From Hoeflea sp. (GTDB lineage: Bacteria; Pseudomonadota; Alphaproteobacteria; Rhizobiales; Rhizobiaceae), in assembly GCA_020637795.1 (NCBI GenBank), contig JACKJT010000001.1, positions 806,001-870,000 of the forward strand: a DNA stretch of 64,000 nucleotides. Reading direction: 5' to 3'. Of this stretch, positions 43,025-52,334 are shown one piece after another (the stretch's first letter is position 1; each line of letters opens with the position of its first letter). Made by a program: the position numbers and the translations under genes. The notes under the pieces were generated by a model. The model did no database searches. It was not told the origin of the DNA and saw nothing but the letters and a program-made list of their open reading frames with translations.

Positions 43025-45424
43025 TCACTCGAGAAACTGGGCGTGCAGATCATTGGTCAGCAGCCCGATCGCCTGCCGCAATTCCACCAGCCTGGTCTGG
43101 TCAAGGCTTTGCGGCGTGTTGACGGAGAGGTCGGCCTGCACCCGCAGCACCGCACGGGAGAGCTGAGACAATTGCCCGTTGACATCCGCTCCGGGCAGAA
43201 GGCTGACCTGGTCGCGGATTTCATCGATGTGGAAGGCGATCGATCGCGGGTTGAGCGGATCGAGCGCCAGAAGATCGACAACCGTGTCGCGGCTGGCCGC
43301 GACAGGATAGCGCCTGCGATGGGTCATGACGCTGTCACCGACCTCGACGCAAAGTTCGAAGCCGCCATGCGGGCCGGACCATTCGGCAAAGGCTGCCAGC
43401 AGGTCGGCCATGGCGATGGCGCGTTCAAGCGACCGGCCAATGGTCAGGAACCTCCAGCCGCTGAAGCGGTACATGTTTTCGTGCACCAGACCGGAGAACC
43501 CGGTGATCTTGCGCAACAACACACCCATGGCCGAAGCGGCGTCATCGCCGGGAATCACGGTCTTGCGCATGTTGCCGACCGTACGCTCGAGATCGGCCAG
43601 CGATGCCCAGGCATCCACCGAGAACCGGTCGCGGACCTGGTTGGCGGCGTTGACCGCCATGGCGATTGTCCGTTCGAGCGTTGCGGGGACGCCTTCGGCG
43701 ATATCGAGGCCGTGGTCGTCAAGATAGATCTCAAGCCTACTCATCAGCGGGGTGCCACCGGCCGGTGTTTCGGGCAGCCGGCTCATATAGGCCCGGGTCA
43801 GGCGCATCTGTCCTTCCGCCCGCTCGACGTAGCGGCCAAGCCAGAACAGGTTGTCGGCGGCGCGGCTTGGCAACAGCCCGGGCGAGGTCCGCACGAACAC
43901 CTCGTCGGTGTGGGACAGCATGGTGTCCTCGGACACCGGCTTGTCGGAGACCACCCAGACATCGGCCACCGTGCCGCCACTGCGCAACGACACCGCTGAC
44001 GGATCCTGGCTGGTTGCGGCCAGCCGGGCAAAACCGCCGGGCATAAGTTGCCAGCCGTCACGGGTGCGGGCCATGAAGACGCGGATGCGCATCGGCTTCG
44101 GCTTCAATCCGCCATCTTCCCAGGTCGGCGTCGTCGACAACGAAACCAGCTCCTGGCCAACCAGGTTGCGTCCTTCCTTCTCAAGCCATGTCTCGAGATC
44201 GAGGCCGATGCCCGACATGTCTCCGCGCAGAACCGCACCGGGTTCGAACTCCAGCGGCAGGCGCGTGGAATTGGCCGGACCGATCAGCATCGCATCGGCA
44301 TTGGCGCGGACATGGGCACGTTCGGTCTCGCCTCCGCACCACCAGGTCGCAATATTGGGGATCGCAAGCGGCTTGCCGTGCAGCACTTCCGACAGCCGTG
44401 GCAGGAAGGCGAGAAAGGCCCGGCTTTCGAGAACGCCGGCGCCGAGCGCATTGATCATGGTCACGCCCTGGGAGCGGACGGCGCCGAGCAGGCCGGGTGT
44501 CCCGAGACGCGAGCTTGCTTCCAGCTCGAGCGGGTCGGACCAGGCCGCATCCATCCGCCGCCAGAGCACGCTGATCGGCTTCGGGCCGGACACGGTGCGC
44601 ACCATCAGCCGACCGTCATCGACCACCAGGTCGTCGCCCTCGAGCAGCATCATGCCGAGATACCGGGCGATGTAGGCGTGCTCGAAATAGGTGTCGTTCA
44701 TCGGTCCGGGTGTCAGGATTCCCGCCCGGCTGCCCTCCTCGCGCCGCATGGCATTGAGGCCATCGCGGAAGCTGCGAAAGAAACCGGCCAGTCGCTCGAC
44801 ATTGGAGCCGCTGTAATAGCCGGGAAAGGCGCGGACAGAGGCGACCCGGTTTTCCAGCGCGTAGCCGGCGCCCGACGGCGCCTGGGTCCGGTCGCCCAGA
44901 ACCCACCAGCCGCCATCGGCCCCACGGCCAATCTCGAAAGCCAGGAAATGCAGGAAATGCCCGGAGGCGGGCTTCACCCCGATGAGCGGGCGCAGCCATT
45001 CGGGATTGGATGCGATCAGGCCTGCTGGAAGGTGCCCCTCTTCAACCAGCCGGTTCTCGCCATAAAGATCGGCCACGATGGTTTCGAGCAGCTCGGCGCG
45101 CTCCGCCAAGCCTTCGCCCAGCGCCTGCCATTCGCGGGCGGGCTGGATCACGGGTATCGGGCTCAGCGGCCAGTCGCGCGGGCTCTTTTCTTCCCCGTAG
45201 TGCCGGACGAAGACCCCGGCATCGCGAAGATACTGTGCCCCACGGGCAAAGGCGCGATCGCGCTCATCCGGGCTCAACCCGTCGAGATGGGAAATCAGGC
45301 TGACCCATTCGGGCCTGAGCGTTCCGTCCTCACGCAGCAATTCATCGGGCACGCCCGGCAAGGCCGAGTAGCCGGTCAGCAGGGATGGCCGGTGACGAGC
45401 CTGGACTGGGGCGGACTTGGGCAC
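43025..45424 (-). CDS. Circularly permuted ATP-grasp (DUF404/DUF407) fused to alpha-E (DUF403) domain
   Basis: 799 residues, GTG start with GGGGATC about 9 bases before. Residues 1 to about 500 are a circularly permuted ATP-grasp type 2 domain (GDRTQAPSGAGYALENR; TPGPMNDTYFEHAYIARYLG; LVEGDDLVV-like block; GGFARLAAT). From about 515 the helical alpha-E domain begins (ADNLFWLGRYVERAEGQMR) and runs to the end. The two domains are often on separate adjacent genes, so this is a fused version. ATP-grasp enzymes form amide or peptide bonds, and comparative genomics has suggested a peptide-ligation role for this set. It lies 3 bases after the big transglutaminase gene. Confidence 0.87.
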   Translation of the reverse strand: MPKSAPVQARHRPSLLTGYSALPGVPDELLREDGTLRPEWVSLISHLDGLSPDERDRAFARGAQYLRDAGVFVRHYGEEKSPRDWPLSPIPVIQPAREWQALGEGLAERAELLETIVADLYGENRLVEEGHLPAGLIASNPEWLRPLIGVKPASGHFLHFLAFEIGRGADGGWWVLGDRTQAPSGAGYALENRVASVRAFPGYYSGSNVERLAGFFRSFRDGLNAMRREEGSRAGILTPGPMNDTYFEHAYIARYLGMMLLEGDDLVVDDGRLMVRTVSGPKPISVLWRRMDAAWSDPLELEASSRLGTPGLLGAVRSQGVTMINALGAGVLESRAFLAFLPRLSEVLHGKPLAIPNIATWWCGGETERAHVRANADAMLIGPANSTRLPLEFEPGAVLRGDMSGIGLDLETWLEKEGRNLVGQELVSLSTTPTWEDGGLKPKPMRIRVFMARTRDGWQLMPGGFARLAATSQDPSAVSLRSGGTVADVWVVSDKPVSEDTMLSHTDEVFVRTSPGLLPSRAADNLFWLGRYVERAEGQMRLTRAYMSRLPETPAGGTPLMSRLEIYLDDHGLDIAEGVPATLERTIAMAVNAANQVRDRFSVDAWASLADLERTVGNMRKTVIPGDDAASAMGVLLRKITGFSGLVHENMYRFSGWRFLTIGRSLERAIAMADLLAAFAEWSGPHGGFELCVEVGDSVMTHRRRYPVAASRDTVVDLLALDPLNPRSIAFHIDEIRDQVSLLPGADVNGQLSQLSRAVLRVQADLSVNTPQSLDQTRLVELRQAIGLLTNDLHAQFLE

Positions 45425-45427
45425 CGG

Positions 45428-48400
45428 TCAGATCCCCGGTTTGCGGCGCAGATCGAGCGTGAAGGGGAACTCCGGATGTGGCGTTTCCGGAACAGGCGTC
45501 GCAGCACCCGGCGTATGCCCCCGGTGTTCGAACCGGGCCAACCGCCGGGCCTCGGCCTCGTTGCCGTTGACCGGAAACGTATCGTAGCTGCGGCCGCCGG
45601 GATGGGCGACGTGGTAGACACAGCCGCCCAGCGGCTTGCCCGACCATGTGTCGAAGATATCGAAGGTCAGCGGCGCATCGACCGGCAGCACCGGATGCAG
45701 CGCCAGGGCAGGCTGCCACGCCTTGTAGCGCACGCCACCTATGGCGGTTCCGGCCTTTCCGGAATTCGCCAATGGCACCGGGCGACCGTTGCAGGCGACC
45801 ATGTAGCGCGATGGATCGGCTGTTTCGAGCTTGACCTGCAAACGCTCGACCGAGCTGTCGGTGTAGCGCACGGTTCCGCCGATCGCACCGGTCTCGCCCA
45901 GCACGTGCCAGGGCTCGAGCGCCTGGCGCAATTCGAGCCGGACGCCCTCGTAGCTCACCTCGCCGCAGAACGGGAAACGGAACTCGGCCTGAGCCTCGTA
46001 CCACTCCGAGCGCAGGTCGAACCCGTGGTCACGCAGGTCGCGCAGCACATCGAGGAAATCCTCCCAGATGAAATGCGGCAGCATGAAGCGGTCGTTGAGG
46101 CTGGTGCCCCAGCGGGTGAAGCGTCCCTTGGCCGGGCTTTGCCAGAAGCGGGCGATGAGGGCGCGGATCAGCACCTGCTGGGCCAGGCTCATGCGCGGCT
46201 CGGGCGGCATTTCGAAGCCGCGGAATTCGACCAGACCGAGACGGCCAGTCGGACCATCGGGCGAATAGAGCTTGTCGATACAGATCTCGGCGCGATGGGT
46301 ATTTCCGGTGACATCGGTCAGCAGGTTGCGCAGCAGGCGGTCGACGAGCCAGGGCAAGGGCGGATTTCCGGCATCGGGATGCGGGATCTGCTCGAGCGCC
46401 ATCTCGAGCTCGTACAGGCCGTCATGACGGGCTTCGTCGATCCTCGGCGCCTGGCTGGTCGGGCCGATAAACAGGCCCGAGAACAGATAGGACAGGCTGG
46501 GATGCCGCTGCCAGTGCAGAATGAGGCTGGCGAGCAGATCCGGACGCCTGAGGAACGGGCTGTCGAGCGGGGTTGCGCCGCCAACCACCACGTGATTGCC
46601 GCCGCCGGTACCGGTGTGGCGCCCGTCGATCATGAACTTGTCGGCACCGAGCCGGGTCTGGCGAGCCTCCTCATAGACCCCTTCGGTGATCGCCTTGCAT
46701 TCCTCCCAGCTGCTGGCTGGGTGAACGTTGACCTCGATCACGCCGGGATCGGGGGCGACCCGGATGACATTGAGGCGCGGATCATGCGGCGGGCCGTAGC
46801 CTTCGATATGGACTTTCAGGCCAAGCCGGTCGGCCGCAACTTCGGCGGCAGACACCAGTTCGAGATAGTGCTCGACCTCCTCCACCGGCGGCATGAAGAC
46901 GCAGAGGCGGCCATCGCGTGGTTCGACGGAAATCGCCGTGCGCACCGCGCCATCGAGATCGCTGATGGTCTGCTCGACCCGCTGCTGGGTGGCCTCGGCT
47001 GCGGTGAACTGGGCTCGTGCCTGCGATGCGGCGTCTGCGGCACGGGAGTCTGCCAAAGCATCATCGAGAGCCTTGCGGGCCGGGTCGGGCAGGTCGCCCC
47101 TGGGTTCCGTCGGGTCCGACGGATTGACGAAGGGATAGGAGGACGCCGGAACATGCGGCAAGGAGCCGAGCGGCAGGCGGTAGCCGACCGGGCTGTCACC
47201 CGGGACCAGGAAGACATGGCCACGCCGGGTTTTCCACTTCTCCGAGCGCCAGCCATGGCGGGCGGCCTTCGATTGCCAGCGCTGGACCGGCAGCACGAAT
47301 CCCGATGGCGTCGCCAGCCCGCGGGAGAACACGGTGGCAATGCGGTGGCGCTCCTCGGCGTCTTCAAGCCTGGAATTTTCAGGCGTCACATTGTCGGGCA
47401 GGTTGCCTTCCTTGAGGATCCATTCTGCCGGATCTTCATAGGCGGGAACCACGTGGTCGTCGGCGATACCGAGATTGTCGGCAATCGCGGCGAGCAGGCT
47501 CTTGGCGGTCTCGGGTGTCGCCTGGCCTGTGTCCTTGCCCTCCTCGGCGATGAGTTCCGGGTTGAACCAGATCGGCTTGCCGTCGCGCCGCCAGTAGAGC
47601 GAAAAGGTCCAGCGCGGCAATGTCTCGCCAGGATACCACTTGCCCTGGCCGTAATGCAGGAAGCCGCCCGGCGCGAAGCGGTTGCGCAGCCTGCGGATCA
47701 GCTTGTCTGCGGCTTCGCGCTTTTGCGGGCCGACGGCGGCGGTGTTCCACTCCTCGCTCTCGAAATCGTCGATCGAGACAAAGGTCGGCTCGCCCCCCAT
47801 GGTCAGCCGGACGTCGCCAGCCTTGAGCTTGGTATCGATGTCATGACCCAGCGCATCAAGTGCAGCCCAGGATTCCTCGTTGAACGGCTTGGTGATGCGC
47901 GGATGCTCGGCCATGCGGTCGACGCGCATGTCGAAGGCAAAGTCGACCTCGGCATAACTGGCAAGACCTGAAATCGGCGCGGCATTACGATAATGCGGCG
48001 TGGCGGCCAACGGAATGTGGCTCTCGCCGGTCAGCAGACCCGAGGTCGGGTCAAGGCCGATCCAGCCGGCGCCGGGCAGGTAGACCTCGGCCCAGGCATG
48101 CAGATCTGTGAAATCATGATCGGTGCCCGGAGGTCCGTCGAGCGCCACCAAGTCCGGCTTGAGCTGGATCAGATAGCCCGAGACGAACCGTGCGGCGAAG
48201 CCAAGATGCCTCAATGCCTGGACCAGAAGCCAGCTGGTGTCGCGGCACGATCCCTTGCCTGTCTGGAAAGTTTCCTCCGGCGTCTGCACGCCCGGCTCCA
48301 TGCGGATGACGTAGCCGATCTCGTTTGCCAGACGTGCATTGAGGCCGACGACAAAATCCACCGTCCCGGTTTCATCGCGCGGGACGGTATCGAGAAACGC

Positions 48401-48784
48401 CTGCAGCCGCGGACCGGCGGATTCGGGCGTCTGATAGATGACCAGATCGGGGGCGATGTCTTCAGGATAAGCGAACGGCCATTTCTCCGCCGATTCCTCG
48501 ACGAAGAAATCGAACGGATTGTAAACGGTCATGTCGGCGACCAGATCCACCTCGATCTTCAGTTCCATCACCGGATCGGGAAACACATAGCGCGCCAGCC
48601 AGTTGCCGTAGGGGTCCTGCTGGTAATTGACGAAGTGCTGTTTCGGGCTGACCTTGAGCGAGTGCGATACGACCCGTGTGCGGCTGTGCGGCGCCGGCCT
48701 GAGCCGGATGACCTGGGGTCCAAGTGTGACCGGGCGGTCGTATTTGTAGTGGGTCAGGTGATGAACACGTGCCAGAATCGCCAT
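45428..48784 (-). CDS. Large transglutaminase-like protein with DUF2126 C-terminal region
   Basis: 1118 residues from ATG 48784 (the frame extends slightly further upstream). Residues 1 to about 290 carry a bacterial transglutaminase N-domain and core: Cys in TGKGSCRDTSWLLVQALRH, His in TDLHAWAEVYLP, Asp in WIGLDPTSG. The remaining roughly 800 residues are the DUF2126 region (LTMGGEPTFVSIDD; YFSG-type block SYLFSGLFIGPTSQAPR; FRGFEMPPEPRMSL), which looks like a second enzymatic module with many acidic and aromatic conserved positions. It is the first gene of the trio. A very long open frame on the opposite strand here (44048-47971) is an artefact of GC-rich codon use. Confidence 0.85.
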   Translation of the reverse strand: MAILARVHHLTHYKYDRPVTLGPQVIRLRPAPHSRTRVVSHSLKVSPKQHFVNYQQDPYGNWLARYVFPDPVMELKIEVDLVADMTVYNPFDFFVEESAEKWPFAYPEDIAPDLVIYQTPESAGPRLQAFLDTVPRDETGTVDFVVGLNARLANEIGYVIRMEPGVQTPEETFQTGKGSCRDTSWLLVQALRHLGFAARFVSGYLIQLKPDLVALDGPPGTDHDFTDLHAWAEVYLPGAGWIGLDPTSGLLTGESHIPLAATPHYRNAAPISGLASYAEVDFAFDMRVDRMAEHPRITKPFNEESWAALDALGHDIDTKLKAGDVRLTMGGEPTFVSIDDFESEEWNTAAVGPQKREAADKLIRRLRNRFAPGGFLHYGQGKWYPGETLPRWTFSLYWRRDGKPIWFNPELIAEEGKDTGQATPETAKSLLAAIADNLGIADDHVVPAYEDPAEWILKEGNLPDNVTPENSRLEDAEERHRIATVFSRGLATPSGFVLPVQRWQSKAARHGWRSEKWKTRRGHVFLVPGDSPVGYRLPLGSLPHVPASSYPFVNPSDPTEPRGDLPDPARKALDDALADSRAADAASQARAQFTAAEATQQRVEQTISDLDGAVRTAISVEPRDGRLCVFMPPVEEVEHYLELVSAAEVAADRLGLKVHIEGYGPPHDPRLNVIRVAPDPGVIEVNVHPASSWEECKAITEGVYEEARQTRLGADKFMIDGRHTGTGGGNHVVVGGATPLDSPFLRRPDLLASLILHWQRHPSLSYLFSGLFIGPTSQAPRIDEARHDGLYELEMALEQIPHPDAGNPPLPWLVDRLLRNLLTDVTGNTHRAEICIDKLYSPDGPTGRLGLVEFRGFEMPPEPRMSLAQQVLIRALIARFWQSPAKGRFTRWGTSLNDRFMLPHFIWEDFLDVLRDLRDHGFDLRSEWYEAQAEFRFPFCGEVSYEGVRLELRQALEPWHVLGETGAIGGTVRYTDSSVERLQVKLETADPSRYMVACNGRPVPLANSGKAGTAIGGVRYKAWQPALALHPVLPVDAPLTFDIFDTWSGKPLGGCVYHVAHPGGRSYDTFPVNGNEAEARRLARFEHRGHTPGAATPVPETPHPEFPFTLDLRRKPGI

Positions 48785-48940
48785 GAGAGATATCCGTTGA
48801 TCGGGCGGCCTTGCGGCGCATGGCAGCATGCATGGCCCATGCGGTCATGTCCACAGCCGATGATGCGGCGCACACAAAATCGGTGACCGATAGCTCGCCA
48901 GCCGCAGGTATCCCGCAAACAGCCTGACAGCAGGCCCGAC

Positions 48941-48976
48941 AAAACAAAAAGACGCATCGGCGTGAGCCGACGCGTC
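48941..48976 (-). terminator. Rho-independent terminator of cheW
   Basis: On the minus strand the stem (48951-48976, ten of eleven pairs, loop TCAC) is followed directly by TTTTTGTTTT (48950-48941). It lies 39 bases after the cheW stop. This is the only hairpin in the window with a proper T-tract. Confidence 0.85.
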
Positions 48977-49014
48977 CTGTTCTTCAAGTGCTGAAGCGAT
49001 AGACCCGATCGAGA

Positions 49015-49482
49015 TCAGGCGGCGAGTTCGCCTTCTTCATCGAGCAGGGAGTCAAGATCAAGATGAGAGATCATCTGCTTGTCCTTGGCGATGATCGACG
49101 TGGTCATCCGCTGAACTTCGGTGGCGCCCACTTCAGGCACCGACTGGATTTCGTCTTCGGTGACGGTGACCATGTCGGAAACATTGTCGACCAACAGGCC
49201 GACAAGCTGACCGCGGATGCTGGCGACGATGATCGCGGACCGCTCGGTCGGATCAATGGCTTCGAGGCCAAGACGCAGCGCCATGTCGATCACCGGGATG
49301 ACCGTTCCGCGCAGGTTGATGACACCAAGAACATGCTTCGGTGCATGAGCCAACGGGGTGGCGGGTGCCCAGCCGCGGATTTCCCTGACCGACATGATGT
49401 TCACGCTGAACACCTGCTCGCCGAGGAAAAACGAAATTATTTCAAGACCTGAAGTCTTATTGCCGGTTTGAGTCTCGTTCAT
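49015..49482 (-). CDS. cheW: CheW-like chemotaxis scaffold protein
   Basis: 155 residues covering one full CheW domain: ISFFLGEQVFSVNI at the start, VREI, APKHVLGVINLRGTVIPVIDM (conserved NLRG receptor/kinase contact) and GLLVDNVSDMVTV. It couples methyl-accepting receptors to the kinase CheA. No other chemotaxis gene is in the window, so this is an orphan or accessory copy with its own terminator. The start ATG is at 49482. Confidence 0.9.
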   Translation of the reverse strand: MNETQTGNKTSGLEIISFFLGEQVFSVNIMSVREIRGWAPATPLAHAPKHVLGVINLRGTVIPVIDMALRLGLEAIDPTERSAIIVASIRGQLVGLLVDNVSDMVTVTEDEIQSVPEVGATEVQRMTTSIIAKDKQMISHLDLDSLLDEEGELAA

Positions 49483-49813
49483 CCTGTCCTCGCGTCAAGT
49501 TGACCTTCCCGTGACTGGACGTAGCAACGTCTTCAGTCTTCGAGACCGGCCGAACCGGTTAATCTGTTTGGAAAGCGGCACCTTCGACGAGAAGCCATGT
49601 GCCGTTCGCGGAACCAGGCCGCTGAGGGAAACGCATCATGCCTGGGGCAAAGCCCCTTCCCATATTCGACATTAAACATGCTTTCGTTAAGAATACGGAA
49701 ACAAGTCACTCCAGTAAACCACCTGATACTGGTCTTTGTTTGACCAGAAACCAGACTCCTCCGTCAAACAAGCAGATTTTCTCAATCCGCGCCGCTTCAT
49801 CGCCGGCGTCCAC

Positions 49814-49823
49814 GGGGGGGGGG
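49814..49823. repeat. Homopolymer run of ten G
   Basis: Ten consecutive G at 49814-49823 in a non-coding stretch about 130 bases past the helicase stop and 330 bases upstream of cheW. It is the longest homopolymer I noticed in the window. Such tracts are slippage-prone and also error-prone in sequencing. Confidence 0.8.
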
Positions 49824-49907
49824 AAACTGTTGCGGCTGGAGCCTCGGGAGGGATGCGACCAGACCGGCTCGACGGACAGTCCCGGCACAAGAGCGCCTGT
49901 ATCGCGA

Positions 49908-49930
49908 GCCGCCCCTTTCAGGGGGACGGC
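49908..49930 (-). terminator. Hairpin after the DEAD-box helicase gene
   Basis: GCCGCCCC (49908-49915) pairs with GGGG-A-CGGC (49922-49930), one bulged base, 6-base loop, 22 bases after the helicase stop. There is no T-tract on the minus strand, so it may be only a partial or Rho-assisted terminator. Confidence 0.4.
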
Positions 49931-49952
49931 GGCCGGCTTGCAGGGTGAGACT

Positions 49953-52103
49953 TCAGCCCTTCGGCTTGCGCTTCAATCCGCCCTTGCCCGCATCGGACGC
50001 TGTGCCGGATCTGGCGGCATCGGCGGATGGACCCTTGCGGTGCGGCTTGGCCGGTTTGGCCGCCGCCTTGAAATCGGGCTTGTCGCGCTTGGGCTTCTTG
50101 TCCTTGGCGAAGGCTGACCTCACCTCGCCTGCATTCGACTTCGAAGCCCCCTTGCCTGTTTTGGCATGTTTCGCAGCTGCTTTCGGCTTGTCAAAGTCCG
50201 GCTTTGGCGCCGGAGCCACGTCGTCATAGGGCCAGACACCGGGCGTCGCATTTGCCGGGATATCATCGCGAGCTGCCGGCTTGCGATCCGCGTAGGCATT
50301 GTCGCGGGGCGGACGGTCATCGCGCTTCTTGCCACCGGTGAACGGGCGTTTCTTGGCGTAATCGGGCTTCGGCTTCTCCCGGCGATCATCGTCTGACGGC
50401 CAGTCGGTCTTGGCCTCGCGTGCCGGCGCCGATGCAAACTCATCGCGCGCCCTGGGCGGGCGCGGCGAACGGGCGGGCATCGCCGGAACACCATCAAGAC
50501 GGGTTACCGTGACATTCTTCTCGATCTTTCCGGTCGGGCCGATGGCGGCCTCGAACCTGTTGGCGGCGGCACCCGAAATTTCGACATGAGTTTCAAGATC
50601 GTGGATCTTGATCGAACCGATGTCGGCCTTGGTGATATCGCCGGCGCGGCAGATCATCGGCAGAAGCCAGCGCGGCTCCGCGGACTGTTTGCGTCCAAGC
50701 GAGAGCGAGAACCAGACCGCGTCCTTGATCGGTGTGTGTTCGCCGCGCGGCGCGCGCTCGGCATAGGTCCCGCCAGGGGCCGCGACAGGCCCGGCATCAT
50801 TGAGTTCCTCGGGCGCCGAGCGGCCGGCACGATGCAGGCGTATCAGCGCTGCGGCGACCTTTTCGGGGCCATGCCGTTCCAGCAAGGCGGCGACCATCGC
50901 CTTTTCATCGTCACCAATGTCGGCTTCGAAGGAAGCGTCACCCATCAGCCGCTCGTCGTCGCGGGCGAGGATTTCGTCAGCCGACGGCGGGCGGGCCCAG
51001 GTGGCGGTGATGCGTGCGTCGGCCAGCAGGCGTTCGGTGCGGCGGCGGGCGTTGTAGGGAACGATGAGAGCCGAAACGCCTTTCCGCCCGGCGCGCCCGG
51101 TGCGTCCCGACCGGTGCAGCAGGCCTTCCTGGTTCTTCGGCAGATCGGCGTGAATGACCAGTTCGAGGTCGGGCAGATCAAGCCCGCGGGCCGCGACATC
51201 GGTTGCGACACAGACCTTGGCCCTGCCGTCACGCAGGGCCTGAAGGGCGTGGGTGCGCTCGTTCTGGCTCAATTCGCCCGACAGCGCCACGACCGAGAAA
51301 CCGCGGTTTGAGAAGCGCGCGGTCAGGTGATTGACGGTGGCGCGGGTGCTGCAGAACACGATCGCATTCTTGGCGTCATAGTAACGCAGCACATTGATGA
51401 CGGCGTTCTCGCGGTCATTCGGCGCAACGGAGAGCGCCCGGTATTCGATATCGAGGTGCTGCTTCTGCTCGCCTGCGGTGGAAACGCGAATTGCCTTGTT
51501 CTGGTAGCGCTTCGCCAGGTTGGCGATGCCTGTCGGTACGGTTGCCGAAAACATCAATGTGCGTCGCTGATCGGGAGCGGCATCGAGAATGAACTGGAGA
51601 TCGTCGCGGAATCCGAGATCGAGCATTTCATCGGCTTCGTCGAGCACGACGGCGCGCATTGCCGAGAGATCAAGCGAGCCGCGATCGATGTGGTCGCGCA
51701 AACGGCCCGGCGTACCGACAACGATGTGGACGCCGCGCTTGAGGTTCTGGCGCTCGGTGGTCATGTTCATGCCGCCGACGCAGGTGGCGATGCGTGCGCC
51801 TGCCTCGCCATAAAGCCAGGACAGTTCACGCTCGACCTGCAGCGCCAATTCGCGCGTCGGGGCAATGCAAAGGGCCATCGGCGCTTCGGCACGCGGCAGA
51901 GTTTCTTCGTCTCCCATCAGCGTCGGTGCAAGCGATATGCCGAAGGCCACGGTCTTGCCCGATCCGGTCTGGGCCGAGACCAGGAGGTCGGCATCGCGCA
52001 ACTCGGGCGCGAGCACTGCCTCCTGCACCGGAGTGAGCTTTTCATAGCCGCGTTTTGCCAGAGCCCGGGCTATCGCCGGCTGGATGGTCGCAAGGTCTGT
52101 CAT
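49953..52103 (-). CDS. deaD: DEAD-box ATP-dependent RNA helicase with DbpA-type RNA-binding domain and basic tail
   Basis: 716 residues. The helicase core (about 1-370) shows the Q-motif region GYEKLTPVQ, motif I AQTGSGKT (44-51), PTREL, TPGRL, DEAD in VVLDEADEML, SAT, and motif VI HRSGRTGRAGR. A DbpA/CsdA-like RNA-binding domain follows (about 450-530). The last roughly 160 residues are a disordered tail rich in Lys, Pro, Asp and Arg. CsdA/DeaD-type helicases help ribosome assembly and mRNA unwinding, often in the cold. The leader contains a small GCCCGC/GCGGGC hairpin (52131-52146). Confidence 0.88.
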   Translation of the reverse strand: MTDLATIQPAIARALAKRGYEKLTPVQEAVLAPELRDADLLVSAQTGSGKTVAFGISLAPTLMGDEETLPRAEAPMALCIAPTRELALQVERELSWLYGEAGARIATCVGGMNMTTERQNLKRGVHIVVGTPGRLRDHIDRGSLDLSAMRAVVLDEADEMLDLGFRDDLQFILDAAPDQRRTLMFSATVPTGIANLAKRYQNKAIRVSTAGEQKQHLDIEYRALSVAPNDRENAVINVLRYYDAKNAIVFCSTRATVNHLTARFSNRGFSVVALSGELSQNERTHALQALRDGRAKVCVATDVAARGLDLPDLELVIHADLPKNQEGLLHRSGRTGRAGRKGVSALIVPYNARRRTERLLADARITATWARPPSADEILARDDERLMGDASFEADIGDDEKAMVAALLERHGPEKVAAALIRLHRAGRSAPEELNDAGPVAAPGGTYAERAPRGEHTPIKDAVWFSLSLGRKQSAEPRWLLPMICRAGDITKADIGSIKIHDLETHVEISGAAANRFEAAIGPTGKIEKNVTVTRLDGVPAMPARSPRPPRARDEFASAPAREAKTDWPSDDDRREKPKPDYAKKRPFTGGKKRDDRPPRDNAYADRKPAARDDIPANATPGVWPYDDVAPAPKPDFDKPKAAAKHAKTGKGASKSNAGEVRSAFAKDKKPKRDKPDFKAAAKPAKPHRKGPSADAARSGTASDAGKGGLKRKPKG

Positions 52104-52130
52104 GTCGGATCTTTCGGACTTCGTGTTTGA

Positions 52131-52146
52131 GCCCGCTCAGGCGGGC
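52131..52146. promoter_or_regulatory. Hairpin in the leader of the DEAD-box helicase gene
   Basis: GCCCGC (52131-52136), loop TCAG, GCGGGC (52141-52146): a compact tetraloop hairpin 27 bases upstream of the helicase start. Leaders of cold-shock helicases are often structured and autoregulated, so this could be a control element. The evidence is only the pairing. Confidence 0.35.
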
Positions 52147-52334
52147 GCCATGCGCGGGCGGATGTCCGGCCACGGCTTTGTGGTTCTCATAAAGCAGATT
52201 GAACAAAGAAGAAACGGGGCCAAGCAAGAAAGTTGCTTTAGAGCCGATCATCTTTAGATGGAATCGTTTGAGCGCCGGGATTTCGTGATCTGGCTAGAAA
52301 CGCTCGCGTAAACCGGCCTCATGACCGCATTTTT

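Larger units (their letters stand above)
49483..49952. other. 470-base non-coding gap between cheW and the DEAD-box helicase gene
   Basis: It should hold the cheW promoter (reading left) and the 3' end region of the helicase gene, which also reads left and stops at 49953. The small open frames here are not supported. It contains a run of ten G residues (49814-49823) and a bulged hairpin at 49908-49930. Confidence 0.5.

Noticed and set aside
44048..47971. A 1307-codon open frame on the plus strand
   Set aside because: It lies antisense to the ATP-grasp/alpha-E and DUF2126 genes, whose motifs and coupling are clear. Its translation has no recognisable domain, and long antisense frames are common in GC-rich DNA.
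49638..50117. A 159-codon plus-strand frame crossing the G10 run
   Set aside because: It overlaps the helicase C-terminus antisense, has no ribosome site, and its composition looks like non-coding translation.
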